From Ascidiimonas meishanensis (GTDB lineage: Bacteria; Bacteroidota; Bacteroidia; Flavobacteriales; Flavobacteriaceae): a DNA stretch of 64,000 bases. This document shows, in pieces, positions 15,998 through 24,612 of the stretch. Made by a program: the position numbers and the translations under genes. The notes under the pieces are model-generated. The model made no database searches. It was not told the origin of the DNA and was given only the letters and a program-made list of their open reading frames with translations. Location: positions 186,001 to 250,000 of the forward strand of contig NZ_JBBEXD010000003.1 of NCBI RefSeq assembly GCF_037782385.1, written 5' to 3'. Numbering within the stretch: position 1 is the stretch's first letter; each line of letters begins with the position of its first letter.

Positions 15998-16630
15998 ATG
16001 AAAAGATATTTAGGAATATTATTATGGACTCTATTGTTTATTTCTTGCAAAGGACAATCAAACTCTAATGCTGAAAGAAATGTTGGTGGACCTTGTCAAG
16101 ATTGCGAAGCGGTTTTGGATTTTAAGGAGTTGAGTATTAAACCAAAAGCAACTGATACTTTACCTGGATTTGAAAACAACGAGCCTAAAATCAAAATAAC
16201 AGGAACTGTATTTCAGAAAGATGGTAAAACACCAGCAGAAAATATTCTACTCTACGTATATCAAACAGACAGAAATGGAATTTATCAGCCAAGTAAAAAA
16301 CCAATTGGTTGGGAAAAAACGCACGGACAATATCGTGAATGGTTAAAAACAGGCAAAGATGGAAAATTCACTTTTTACACTTTCAGACCAGCACCATATC
16401 CTGAAGTTCAAGAACCTGAACATATTCATATTTATGTTAAAGAACCTAATTCGATTCCTTATTATTTAGACAGTTATTTTTTTGAAAGTGACCCAAAACT
16501 TACCACAGAAAAAAAACAATCCCAAAAAAATAGAGGGGGTTCTGGAATTGTAAAACTTGAAAAGAAAAATGGAATTTGGACAGCTGACAGAAATTTGATT
16601 TTGGGCTTGAATATTCCTGATTATGAATAA
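15998..16630 (+). CDS. Intradiol ring-cleavage dioxygenase-like lipoprotein
   Basis: 210 residues. The signal peptide ends in a lipobox (FISC, Cys17), so it is probably attached to a membrane facing the periplasm. The mature part matches the intradiol dioxygenase beta-sandwich: TGTVFQKDGKTPAENILLYVYQTD, HGQYREWLKTGKDGKFTFYTFRPAPYP and EPEHIHIYVKEP. The Tyr in HGQYREW and the two His in HIHIYV sit where the non-haem Fe(III) ligands belong; the other Tyr is probably in GIYQPS. Secreted Bacteroidota members are seldom characterised, so an aromatic substrate is not assured. It is in the accessory segment between repeat R2 and the AraC gene. Confidence 0.82.
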   Translation: MKRYLGILLWTLLFISCKGQSNSNAERNVGGPCQDCEAVLDFKELSIKPKATDTLPGFENNEPKIKITGTVFQKDGKTPAENILLYVYQTDRNGIYQPSKKPIGWEKTHGQYREWLKTGKDGKFTFYTFRPAPYPEVQEPEHIHIYVKEPNSIPYYLDSYFFESDPKLTTEKKQSQKNRGGSGIVKLEKKNGIWTADRNLILGLNIPDYE

Positions 16631-16671
16631 AAATAAAGGCTGCAGAACAATATGTAAGCTAAATAACGGCT

Positions 16672-16692
16672 GAATTTCCTAATTGGAAATTC
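16672..16692. repeat. Short perfect hairpin in an intergenic spacer
   Basis: GAATTTCC and GGAAATTC separated by TAATT give an 8-bp stem with a 5-nt loop. There is no T-run after it, so it is not a typical terminator; it lies 40 bp after the dioxygenase-like gene and is followed by a GTTGCGTTAG stretch. Confidence 0.5.
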
Positions 16693-16792
16693 GTCTCGTT
16701 TTCCTAAATTAGTTGCGTTAGTGCAAAGTACTCAAACACTTTGCAGTTATTATCGCTTGTAAAAAACCGTTCGCTTCCATTAAAAAGAACTA

Positions 16793-17632
16793 ATGAAACT
16801 AACTGATAAATTGAATTATAAAAAGTACGTTTTAAAAGGAGCGTTAGAAAGGTATGTAAAATACATTTGGATAATGAAATGTCAAGAGACCCTATCAGAA
16901 AAAGATTTGCTTATTCCTGATGGTTATCCTGAAATCATTTTTGTAAAAAATGGAGCATATCAAAAGGAGTTTTTAATTCCTAATACAAAGCCTCAAATCA
17001 TCAAAAAATCTTGCATCATCGGTATTCAAACTCAAACTGTTTTGGCAAGTAGGATGAATCAATGCTTTTTAATTGGAGTGAAATTAAATCCTGTTGGGGC
17101 TTATGCGTTATTCGGGAAACAGCTAGGAAATATTTCAACATCTAACCTTTATATTGAGGACTTTGGTGAAATTTGGCTGTCTCAATTGAACCAAAAAATA
17201 CAGAAATCTAATGATAAAGATTCAATAATCCATTTATTAACTGCTTCTTTATTACTTCAATTAAAAGACAAAAAACATCAAAGAAAAATAAAATTAGCTA
17301 CTTCTTATTTAGAAACCATTTTATCTATTGACAAAACCATACCTATTCGAGAGTTAGCCGCAAGGAATTTTGTAAGTGTAAGACAGTATCAACGGAATTT
17401 CAAAATGTTTTTTGGGATCTCTCCAAAAACTTTCCTAAATATTATTCGATTTAAACAGCTTTATAAATCAAGTATATTAGAGCAAAAAGAGCCTAAGGAT
17501 TTTTTAGATTATGGCTACTATGACCAAATGCATTTTATCAAAGATTTTCAAAAGCGCTTAGGAATTAGCCCTTCCAGAAGTTTAAATGGTCAATTCATTC
17601 AAATGAATGAAATCGCTCGCACAAGTTTATAA
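16793..17632 (+). CDS. AraC-family transcriptional regulator
   Basis: 279 residues. The N-terminal part (about 10-150) resembles the DUF6597-type sensing domain, with a DLLIPDGYPEIIFVKNG segment and CFLIGVKLNPVGAYALFG. The C-terminal part (about 175-270) is a two-helix-turn-helix AraC DNA-binding domain: IRELAARNFVSVRQYQRNFKMFFGISPKTFLNIIRFKQL and the second HTH DYGYYDQMHFIKDFQKRLGISPS. It likely regulates neighbouring genes such as the NTF2-like lipoprotein and aldo/keto reductase that follow on the same strand; the ligand is unknown. Confidence 0.88.
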   Translation: MKLTDKLNYKKYVLKGALERYVKYIWIMKCQETLSEKDLLIPDGYPEIIFVKNGAYQKEFLIPNTKPQIIKKSCIIGIQTQTVLASRMNQCFLIGVKLNPVGAYALFGKQLGNISTSNLYIEDFGEIWLSQLNQKIQKSNDKDSIIHLLTASLLLQLKDKKHQRKIKLATSYLETILSIDKTIPIRELAARNFVSVRQYQRNFKMFFGISPKTFLNIIRFKQLYKSSILEQKEPKDFLDYGYYDQMHFIKDFQKRLGISPSRSLNGQFIQMNEIARTSL

Positions 17633-17689
17633 AGTCGCTTTTTTACTATCATTTCTTTTGCCGGATTCGCATTTTTGCCCTAAAACAAT

Positions 17690-18196
17690 ATGAATAGAGC
17701 TTATTCTGTTATTTATTTACTGTTAACCATTTTAATTATTGGTTGCGAACAAACAACAAAAAGAACATCAATACTTTCAGAGGAAAGCTATGAATTGGAG
17801 AAAAATGCAATCCTCGAAACCTTACTAAATGAAACCAATGCCGCTTTTGGTAGAGACTATCAATCTTGGAGAACCAACTGGGTACATCGTTCTAATGTTT
17901 CTAAGACCTACATGAATTTTCCCGACGATACTTATTCAGAAATGACCAGTTGGGAAGATATTGATGATTTTGTTAGGACTTATATAAAAGAACATCCTGA
18001 GCCAGCCCCTCCGCCCGCACAACCAGAAAATATCAATATCAAAATATACGGTACGGGAGCTTGGGTGAGCTATGAAATATTGGATGAAGTATTTGGTAAA
18101 AAAAGAGAAACTAGATTGATGGAAAAAGAAGATGGTATATGGAAAATTGCAAGAATGCATACTACTATTTATGGATTTAAAAAGAATAAAAAATGA
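17690..18196 (+). CDS. Lipoprotein with SnoaL/NTF2-like fold
   Basis: 168 residues with a signal peptide and lipobox (IIGC, Cys19). The mature part begins with a helix carrying AILETLLNETNAAFGRDYQSWRTNWVH and ends with strand-like GTGAWVSYEILDE and DGIWKIARMHTTIYGF, which is the usual pattern of NTF2-like/SnoaL ketosteroid-isomerase-fold proteins. A proline-rich insertion (PEPAPPPAQPEN) interrupts the middle. No catalytic residues can be assigned. It overlaps the aldo/keto reductase by 4 bp (ATGA), so the two are translated together. Confidence 0.65.
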   Translation: MNRAYSVIYLLLTILIIGCEQTTKRTSILSEESYELEKNAILETLLNETNAAFGRDYQSWRTNWVHRSNVSKTYMNFPDDTYSEMTSWEDIDDFVRTYIKEHPEPAPPPAQPENINIKIYGTGAWVSYEILDEVFGKKRETRLMEKEDGIWKIARMHTTIYGFKKNKK

Positions 18197-19203
18197 AATA
18201 CAATCAAATAGGAAAAAGTGGTTTAATCACCTCAAACCTTACTTTAGGAACCATGATTTTTGGAGAAGAATCCAATCGCTCTACTTCAAAAAATGAAGCA
18301 TTGAAAATAATTAGTCAATATTTTGATGAAGGTGGAAATCATTTAGATACAGCAGATGTATATGCCAATGGACAGTCCGAAATAATAGTGGGTGAAGCAG
18401 TCAAAAGCAAGAGACAAGATGTAATTATCTCTACAAAGGTTAGATTCAGAACACACCCTCATGTCAATGGGGAAGGGCTTTCAAGACTTCACATTGTGGA
18501 AGGTGTTCACGCAAGTTTAAAAAGATTACAAACAGATTATCTTGACTTACTGTATATACATTGCTTTGACCCACTCACACCGCTTGAAGAAACGATTCGT
18601 ACTTTAGAGGATCTTATTAGAAGTGGAAAGGTTAGATATATTGGAATTTCAAATTTTAAAGCATGGCAATTGATGAAAGCCCAAGGGTTGACTCATCAGT
18701 TGAATACCAATTGTTTTATTGCAGCACAATACCAGTATAGTTTGGTTAAAAGGGATTTAGAATATGAATTTTTTGATTTATTAGAATCAGAGGGAATAGG
18801 GTTATTACCTTGGGGCCCACTGGGTGGAGGATTTTTAACAGGAAAATACAAAAAAGAAAAGCCCAATTCTGGTAGAATTGCCACTACATCAGATGAAACA
18901 GAGGAATCATGGACAAGGAGAAATACACAGGTGAACTGGAATATAATTGAAAAAGTGAAACAGTTAGCTAAAAACTATGAAGCGACGCCTTCTCAAATCT
19001 CTATTGCTTGGATTCTTTCAAAACCTGTTGTTTCATCTGTTATTCTAGGTGTTAGGACGCAAGGACAGTTAATTGATAATTTAAAAGCTGAAAATTTAAA
19101 CTTATCTGGGGAAGATTTATCAGCATTAGATGAATTAAGTAACTTACCAGAATTGTATCCATATAGAATGATAACAGCCTATGGTAATAGAAATTTAAAA
19201 TAA
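18193..19203 (+). CDS. Aldo/keto reductase
   Basis: 336 residues, NADPH-dependent (beta/alpha)8 oxidoreductase, of the subgroup with start MKYNQIGKSGLITSNLTLGTMIFG. The catalytic tetrad candidates are Asp and Tyr in HLDTADVYANGQSE, Lys in ISTKVRF and His in LLYIHCFDP. The SNFKAWQL and AAQYQYSLVKR segments, and SSVILGVRTQGQLIDN for cofactor binding near the C-terminus, are also present. It differs from the Tas-like enzyme at 6739. It is co-translated with the preceding lipoprotein and lies just before repeat R1 copy B. Confidence 0.88.
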   Translation: MKYNQIGKSGLITSNLTLGTMIFGEESNRSTSKNEALKIISQYFDEGGNHLDTADVYANGQSEIIVGEAVKSKRQDVIISTKVRFRTHPHVNGEGLSRLHIVEGVHASLKRLQTDYLDLLYIHCFDPLTPLEETIRTLEDLIRSGKVRYIGISNFKAWQLMKAQGLTHQLNTNCFIAAQYQYSLVKRDLEYEFFDLLESEGIGLLPWGPLGGGFLTGKYKKEKPNSGRIATTSDETEESWTRRNTQVNWNIIEKVKQLAKNYEATPSQISIAWILSKPVVSSVILGVRTQGQLIDNLKAENLNLSGEDLSALDELSNLPELYPYRMITAYGNRNLK

Positions 19204-19678
19204 AAACGGAAGCGAATAACTAAGCGTTCCCCATATTCCCGGGGCAGGCTGTGGTTGGTACCACCCAGCATGAACATCCCAATGCCTAGGGGTTGAGAAC
19301 CGGTTGTTGATTGGTTTGCCTACTCTGATCTTCAGCTCTTATGCCTCATGAGGAGAAACTTTTATGTAGGGTTCTGTCACAGAGCTTGGGTAATAAGTCT
19401 TGTTTATTAGGCAAAGAACGGCTTGGGTAACCTTAAACAACATTCTTCAATAATTAAGATTTTAAGGTGATACTTAATTTAAGTGCATTCTAAGTTTAAA
19501 TTTTTTTAAAGAAACAGAATGTTATATGAAGGCTATGCTTACTTCGTTGAACTCAGCACAAATACTTCAGCAAGTTTTACATTGCATTATTAAAAACATG
19601 ATTTTTTCTATCTTTAAGGAATAGTTGTACTTCATTTGATTTTTATGGAAGAAGAATTATATTTTTAAACGATAAGAA
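19204..19678. other. Intergenic region with repeat R1 copy B and GH16 upstream region
   Basis: 475 bp without a gene. The first half is repeat R1 copy B. The rest is AT-rich, with a TATCTTTA -7-like box at 19609-19616 about 65 bp before the GH16 start. This marks the right boundary of the repeat-rich accessory segment. Confidence 0.5.
19215..19433. repeat. Long non-coding repeat R1, copy B
   Basis: About 219 bp starting AATAACTAAGCGTTCCC. Its right end, GAACGGCTTGGGTAACC, is an imperfect inverted copy of its left end. Internal blocks are shared with copy A at 12623, including CCTCATGAGG (19344-19353). Small indels shift every reading frame relative to copy A. Confidence 0.75.
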
Positions 19679-20536
19679 ATGAAACAAATTTTAACGATTG
19701 TATTGTTTGTATGTTTGCTATTGGTTTTTAGTTGCAAAGACGACAATAAAAAGAGTAAGACAGTTGAAAATATGACGAATACTTGGATTACAGATTTTCT
19801 TGATGATTTTGATACATTTAATCCAGATAATTGGCAGGATCAAAGAATTTGGGTGAATAATGAAAACCATTGCTATGTACCCGATGGTGAATTTGGTACC
19901 CGAGAAGTAAGTAATGGTACTTTAAAGATTAGAGTGGTTAATATAGGAGACAAGAGACCCTGCGATAATATGGATAAGCATGGCAATCAGCACCCTGAAA
20001 CTGAATATGTGGCGGGTCGAATCTGTTCTAAAAACCGTAAGGAATTTGTGAAAGGCAAGTGGACAGCCCGCCTTAAATTATCGAGTAATGGAGAGCCAAG
20101 CATGTTTCCAGCTTGGTGGTTACTGGGTGCTCAAAATAACGAATCTCCTGTACAGGAAGCAGATGAGAATATTTGCTGGCCTTTAACCGGGTCTGGTGAG
20201 ATAGATATTTTTGAACATCATGGAGACCATATGAAAGATGAGTTTACAACAGGTGCTATTGTTAGTTTGGGTGAGTGCGACAAAGGAGACTGGGAAAGTC
20301 AGCGAAGAAATTTTCCAGCAACGCTTAATGAGTTTCATGAATACTCTGTGGAATGGGAAAAAAGTGACCTAGTTTATAGACTGGATGGCAAAGAAGTCTA
20401 CCGTAATGAAGGGGAAGGAGATAAGTATCCTGAGCCTATGTTTGCCATTTTAAACTTTGCCAAAATTACAGATTCACCTATGAAGGGTGAATGGGTGATG
20501 GAAGTAGACTGGGTAAAGCATGAATATAGAAAGTAA
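19679..20536 (+). CDS. Glycoside hydrolase family 16 lipoprotein
   Basis: 285 residues. Signal peptide with lipobox (VFSC, Cys19) and a short charged linker, then one GH16 beta-jelly-roll. The catalytic motif ExDxxE is intact: Glu174, Asp176, Glu179 in GSGEIDIFEHHG. Substrate-cleft segments GKWTARLKLSSNGEPSMFPAWWLLG and FHEYSVEWEKSDLVYRLDG are typical. GH16 enzymes retain configuration and cut beta-1,3/1,4-glucans or galactans such as laminarin, agar or carrageenan; this one looks laminarinase-like, but the specificity is unproven. It precedes a GH13 lipoprotein on the same strand. Confidence 0.88.
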   Translation: MKQILTIVLFVCLLLVFSCKDDNKKSKTVENMTNTWITDFLDDFDTFNPDNWQDQRIWVNNENHCYVPDGEFGTREVSNGTLKIRVVNIGDKRPCDNMDKHGNQHPETEYVAGRICSKNRKEFVKGKWTARLKLSSNGEPSMFPAWWLLGAQNNESPVQEADENICWPLTGSGEIDIFEHHGDHMKDEFTTGAIVSLGECDKGDWESQRRNFPATLNEFHEYSVEWEKSDLVYRLDGKEVYRNEGEGDKYPEPMFAILNFAKITDSPMKGEWVMEVDWVKHEYRK

Positions 20537-20605
20537 TGGAATAGCTAATTATTACAGAAACAGGAATTGAGAAAAACTGTCCAATCCTAAAATAAAAAAA
20601 GTAAA

Positions 20606-22339
20606 ATGATAAAACACCTATACCAAGTATTAATGGTCTTGCTGTTAGTAAGTTGTTCAAGTCCTAAGAAAGAAGAAGTTAAAATTTCCACCGAAAAAGG
20701 CACTTGGTGGAAGGAGGGTATTCTTTACCAAATATATCCCCAAAGTTTTAAAGATACAGATGGTGATGGTTTTGGTGATTTTAAAGGGGTGATAGAAGAA
20801 CTGGATTATATTCAAAGTCTTGGGGTTACCATTGTTTGGATGAACCCGTTTTTTGAGTCTCCTTTAGTAGATAATGGCTATGATGTTAGCGATTATAGAG
20901 CCGTATTATCCCGATATGGAACAATGGAAGATTTTCAAAATATGCTGGATGGGATGCATGAACGAGGAATTAAGTTTGTACTAGATGTGGTAGTTAACCA
21001 TAGTAGTAATGAACATGAATGGTTTAAACAATCTCGTAGCTCAAGAGATAATCCATATCGAGATTATTACCATTGGTGGCCGGCAGAAAAAGGAGAACCT
21101 CCATACAGACATAGTCTTTTTGACCCCGAAGGAGGATGGGATTATGATGCAAAAACCAATGCCTATTACCTCCATACTTTTGCAGAAGAACAGCCAGATT
21201 TGAATTGGGAAAACCCCAAATTACGTCAGGAAGTATATGACATTATGAAATTCTGGGCAGAAAAAGGAGTTGATGGATTCCGTATGGATGCCTTTCAATT
21301 TGCGAGTAAAGATACTACCTATCCCAAATTTCCTGAAGGACACGAAAAAGAATTTATTAAATGGTACGGACTAAGGCCACAGCTGCATGACTACCTGAAT
21401 GAAATGTATAAAGAAGTTATTGAACCGTATGATGTTTTTGCAGTTGCAGAAGGTGCAGGAAGCACCTTTCAAGATGCACACGATTTGGTAGATGCAGACC
21501 GTAATGAACTCCAGGTGGCCTATCATTTTGAAACGGTGGATATGTCTAGAACTCCAGACGGATATAAATTAGCAGAGTTTAAAGAAGTATTTAGCCGTTG
21601 GGATAGTGCATTTGCTGAAAAAGGTTGGATAGCTGTTTTTCTATCTAATCATGACAATTCTAGATTAGTGAACCGTTTTGGAAATCCGAGTCCGGAATTT
21701 AGGACGGTTTCTACTCAAATGCTCAACACTTTTTTGCTTAGCATGAAAGGCACCCCTTATACGTATTACGGGGATGAATTGGGGATGACAAATATTGATA
21801 TGCCTAGTATAGAAGAATATGTAGATATTGATGCCATTGGGAAATACAAAACTGCGTTAGCGGCTAATGAGGATATGGATGAATTCATGGAGGTGCTTAA
21901 TTATAGTTCTCGTGAAAATAGTCGTACACCCATGCAATGGGACGATTCTAAAAATGCCGGATTCACAAAAGGGATTCCTTGGAAAAAGGTTAATGAAAAC
22001 TACAAGGAAATTAATGTGGCCGCGCAAAATAAAAATCCGAATAGTGTATTAAACCATTTTCGGAAGATGACAAAAATAAGAAAAGACAACCCTGTTTTAG
22101 TTTATGGAAAGTACCAATTACTTCAAAAGGAGCATACAGAAATTTATGCGTATACCAGAGAGCTAGGGGAAAGCAAGATGCTTATTTTGCTCAATTTTTC
22201 TCAAGAAAATGCAGCTATTAATCTTCTTGAAATTGGCGACGTTCAAGAAACGATCATCAACAATTATGATTCCTATGCAATAGAAGGTAATGAGGTGAAC
22301 CTGCTGCCCTATCAAGCCGTAATCTTTAAAATGAAATAG
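20606..22339 (+). CDS. GH13 alpha-glucosidase-type lipoprotein
   Basis: 577 residues with signal peptide and lipobox (LLVSC, Cys17). The catalytic (beta/alpha)8 barrel carries the four GH13 regions: DVVVNHSS (127-134), GFRMDAF with nucleophile Asp228, VAEGAG with acid/base Glu282, and SNHDNSR with Asp350. The WKEGILYQIYPQSFKDTDGDGFGDFKG start and WMNPFFESPLVDNGYD put it in the oligo-1,6-glucosidase/alpha-glucosidase subgroup. It would release glucose from alpha-glucans at the cell surface. It follows the GH16 gene by 70 bp. Confidence 0.92.
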   Translation: MIKHLYQVLMVLLLVSCSSPKKEEVKISTEKGTWWKEGILYQIYPQSFKDTDGDGFGDFKGVIEELDYIQSLGVTIVWMNPFFESPLVDNGYDVSDYRAVLSRYGTMEDFQNMLDGMHERGIKFVLDVVVNHSSNEHEWFKQSRSSRDNPYRDYYHWWPAEKGEPPYRHSLFDPEGGWDYDAKTNAYYLHTFAEEQPDLNWENPKLRQEVYDIMKFWAEKGVDGFRMDAFQFASKDTTYPKFPEGHEKEFIKWYGLRPQLHDYLNEMYKEVIEPYDVFAVAEGAGSTFQDAHDLVDADRNELQVAYHFETVDMSRTPDGYKLAEFKEVFSRWDSAFAEKGWIAVFLSNHDNSRLVNRFGNPSPEFRTVSTQMLNTFLLSMKGTPYTYYGDELGMTNIDMPSIEEYVDIDAIGKYKTALAANEDMDEFMEVLNYSSRENSRTPMQWDDSKNAGFTKGIPWKKVNENYKEINVAAQNKNPNSVLNHFRKMTKIRKDNPVLVYGKYQLLQKEHTEIYAYTRELGESKMLILLNFSQENAAINLLEIGDVQETIINNYDSYAIEGNEVNLLPYQAVIFKMK

Positions 22340-22420
22340 AAATAAGCAACCGTCCTAAAAATGGTGGATACGCTTATTTATAGTAGCGATGCAATGATTA
22401 AAAAGTAAACATGCGTATGA

Positions 22421-23236
22421 TTACCACCATACAACAAAGAACTTTTGAATTTTCCCTTCAGGAGATTTCATCCAGCAAAGAGGCGATTTATGGGAGGCGA
22501 GTAGTGCCGAAATGGAACGCTGAAAAGTTTGAGCAGAAATCCAAGTAACCGCTAAGTGAGGCGCTACTACCCAGTCTAATTTAGAGGGTATATAGTAGGT
22601 GTGATTTTTAAAAAGTTTTAGGTCACTAGGTTTCATATAAAAACCGTTTATGCAGTCTCTATTGACAAACTTAAATGATGACTCCAGAAAATTGAAAGGC
22701 ACGAAAAGCTGCGCTTTAAAAAATACTCTTTGCTTGAATTCAGTCAATTTAATATTCAGTTTATTTAATAGTTTTGCTGTCTCTGGATGGTAGAGCAGTG
22801 GTAATTGCTTTTCTTTTAATTTGTGAAGCTTTAGCACTAAGCTATCGTTTCTATTGGGACCTACCCATCTATGCAACTCAGTAGAGTTAGAGGGGTCATA
22901 TAGATAGAATTTATAAACAATTTCTAGGTGGATAGGTGCCTCTAAATGTTTGATTAAACAATCTAGTTCACCTATAGTGATTTGATTACTAAAAATTTGA
23001 ATGTTTGATTTTAAGATTTGGGTAGATTCATCTTGCTCCAATTCAAACAAAACAAATTGTTCTATCAGTTTCCCTAAACGAATATGAGATGAGGAATCTA
23101 TCTTAGGGTAGTCTGTTATGGAAGGTTTGGCGGTCTTATACATCTTTAACCCTTCTAGTAATTCTTCCCATAGAAAGGGCGTATTACGAAAACCATCAAA
23201 TCGCCTGTTTATTTGAGATGTTTCAGTTGGAGACAA
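22421..23236 (-). CDS. DUF1853 family protein
   Basis: 271 residues, no signal peptide. The RLGKLIEQFVLFELEQ, GELDCLIK and HLEIVYKFYLYDP series is the hallmark of DUF1853, and the ELD...HLEIVYKF pattern looks like the E-D-ExK of the PD-(D/E)XK nuclease fold. The following WVGPNRNDSLVLKLHKLKEKQLPLL is also conserved in the family. Members have no established function. It is convergent with the GH13 gene and alone on its strand. Confidence 0.8.
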   Translation of the reverse strand: MSPTETSQINRRFDGFRNTPFLWEELLEGLKMYKTAKPSITDYPKIDSSSHIRLGKLIEQFVLFELEQDESTQILKSNIQIFSNQITIGELDCLIKHLEAPIHLEIVYKFYLYDPSNSTELHRWVGPNRNDSLVLKLHKLKEKQLPLLYHPETAKLLNKLNIKLTEFKQRVFFKAQLFVPFNFLESSFKFVNRDCINGFYMKPSDLKLFKNHTYYIPSKLDWVVAPHLAVTWISAQTFQRSISALLASHKSPLCWMKSPEGKIQKFFVVWW

Positions 23237-23599
23237 GATCGTTTATTTTTTTATGCTTTCTTCAGAAATAATGAAAACTAACTTTGATCTGATATTTGTT
23301 TTATTCATTAGAGAGAATTAATATTAAGTACGAATGTACTATTTATATGATTCATGAGTGAAAAATGAAAGAAGATCATGCCTCAAAATGAATATGTCTT
23401 AGAAGTATCCGATAAAAAGTACCTGAAAGTAAGTTATAGTTCGATTCATATCTATGGTGCAATATATAAGATGAAAATAGGAACCAAAACAGGAACCCTC
23501 TTTTTGGTCTATAAAAATCTCTTAGATTTATAAAAGAAATAAATGCCATTAGCTTTGTGTGCGTATATCTCATAACCAAATTGAAAACCAAGATGATAG
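23237..23599. other. Intergenic region upstream of the CDF gene
   Basis: 363 bp, no supported gene. It contains shared upstream motif copy 2 (23498-23543) and a TAGCTTTG -7-type box (23550-23557) about 43 bp before the CDF start. Confidence 0.45.
23498..23543 (+). promoter_or_regulatory. Shared upstream motif, copy 2
   Basis: Core TCTCTTAGATTTATAAAAGA is identical over about 20 bases to copy 1 at 9889 apart from one end base. It sits directly before a TAGCTTTG box and 57 bp before the transporter gene. Confidence 0.5.
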
Positions 23600-24394
23600 A
23601 TGGAAAAAACAATATTTGAAATTATCAAAATGGACTGTCCTTCCGAGGAAAATCTTATCCGAATGAAATTGGATGGGATTTCAAGTATTGTGAATTTAGA
23701 CTTTGATATTCCAAACCGAAAATTGACTGTTTTTCACAGTGGAGAAATAGACCAAATTGAAAAGTCAATAATTGAACTGAATTTAGGAGGAAAGATAATC
23801 TCAACTGAAGAAACCGATAGAATGGATTTTGAGGAAAATATAAACCAGAAAAAGCTACTGGGAACTGTTCTTACAATCAATTTCATCTTTTTCATAATCG
23901 AAATGACAACAGGTTTGATTTCAAAATCAATGGGACTTGTTGCAGACAGTTTGGATATGTTGGCTGACAGTTTTGTTTATGGAATTAGTCTTTTTGCCGT
24001 TGGTGGAACTTTAATTAAAAAGAAACGAATTGCAAAAATTGCAGGATATTTTCAAATTACACTTGCGATTATTGGGTTTGTAGAAATTTTAAGACGATTC
24101 TTTGGAAATGAGAAATTTCCAGATTTTACAACAATGATATTGGTCTCAATTTTTGCTTTAATCGCCAACGGAATTTGTTTGTATTTAATGCAAAAGTCAA
24201 AAAGCAAAGAAGAAGCACATATGAAAGCAAGTATGATTTTCACTTCAAATGATGTAATTATTAATTTAGGAGTTATAACAGCAGGCGTATTAGTGAATTG
24301 GCTAAATTCAGCGAAACCTGATTTAATTATTGGGACAATTGTTTTTGTTTTGGTAATTCAAGGAGCATTCAGAATACTGAAATTAAGTAGGTAG
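23600..24394 (+). CDS. Cation diffusion facilitator family transporter with HMA-like N-terminal domain
   Basis: 264 residues. Residues 1-68 form a ferredoxin-like heavy-metal-associated domain that keeps only one metal-binding-type cysteine (KMDCPSEEN instead of GMxCxxC). Residues about 85-262 hold the CDF membrane domain with six hydrophobic segments; the TM2 metal site is visible as LVADSLDMLADSF, and a second (S/D)-rich pair appears as FTSNDVIINLGV in TM5. It lacks a long C-terminal cytoplasmic domain. It would export divalent metal cations; the metal is unknown. The upstream motif shared with two other genes is within 60 bp. Confidence 0.82.
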   Translation: MEKTIFEIIKMDCPSEENLIRMKLDGISSIVNLDFDIPNRKLTVFHSGEIDQIEKSIIELNLGGKIISTEETDRMDFEENINQKKLLGTVLTINFIFFIIEMTTGLISKSMGLVADSLDMLADSFVYGISLFAVGGTLIKKKRIAKIAGYFQITLAIIGFVEILRRFFGNEKFPDFTTMILVSIFALIANGICLYLMQKSKSKEEAHMKASMIFTSNDVIINLGVITAGVLVNWLNSAKPDLIIGTIVFVLVIQGAFRILKLSR

Positions 24395-24612
24395 TAGAAA
24401 AAGTACTAACTACAATGTATATAAGAAATAGTAGAATAGATGCTTAAACGAAAGATTGTTATGAAACAAAATTAGTGACGAATTAAAAAAATCAATGATC
24501 CAAAACCCACTACCTTTACTATACTAAACAATAGTAGCAGTTATAATAATAACTATACCAATACAAGATGCATCGCTTACGAAGAGTGTAGTTAAAATAA
24601 GAAAACATACAA

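Noticed and set aside
12600..19450. Integron cassette array with attC sites (GTTGCGTTAG and AACGTTTCACAAC-like sequences near gene ends)
   Set aside because: No integrase in the window, spacers are not of one family, and paired R''/L'' L'/R' boxes with conserved spacing were not found; the similarity is to short degenerate cores only.
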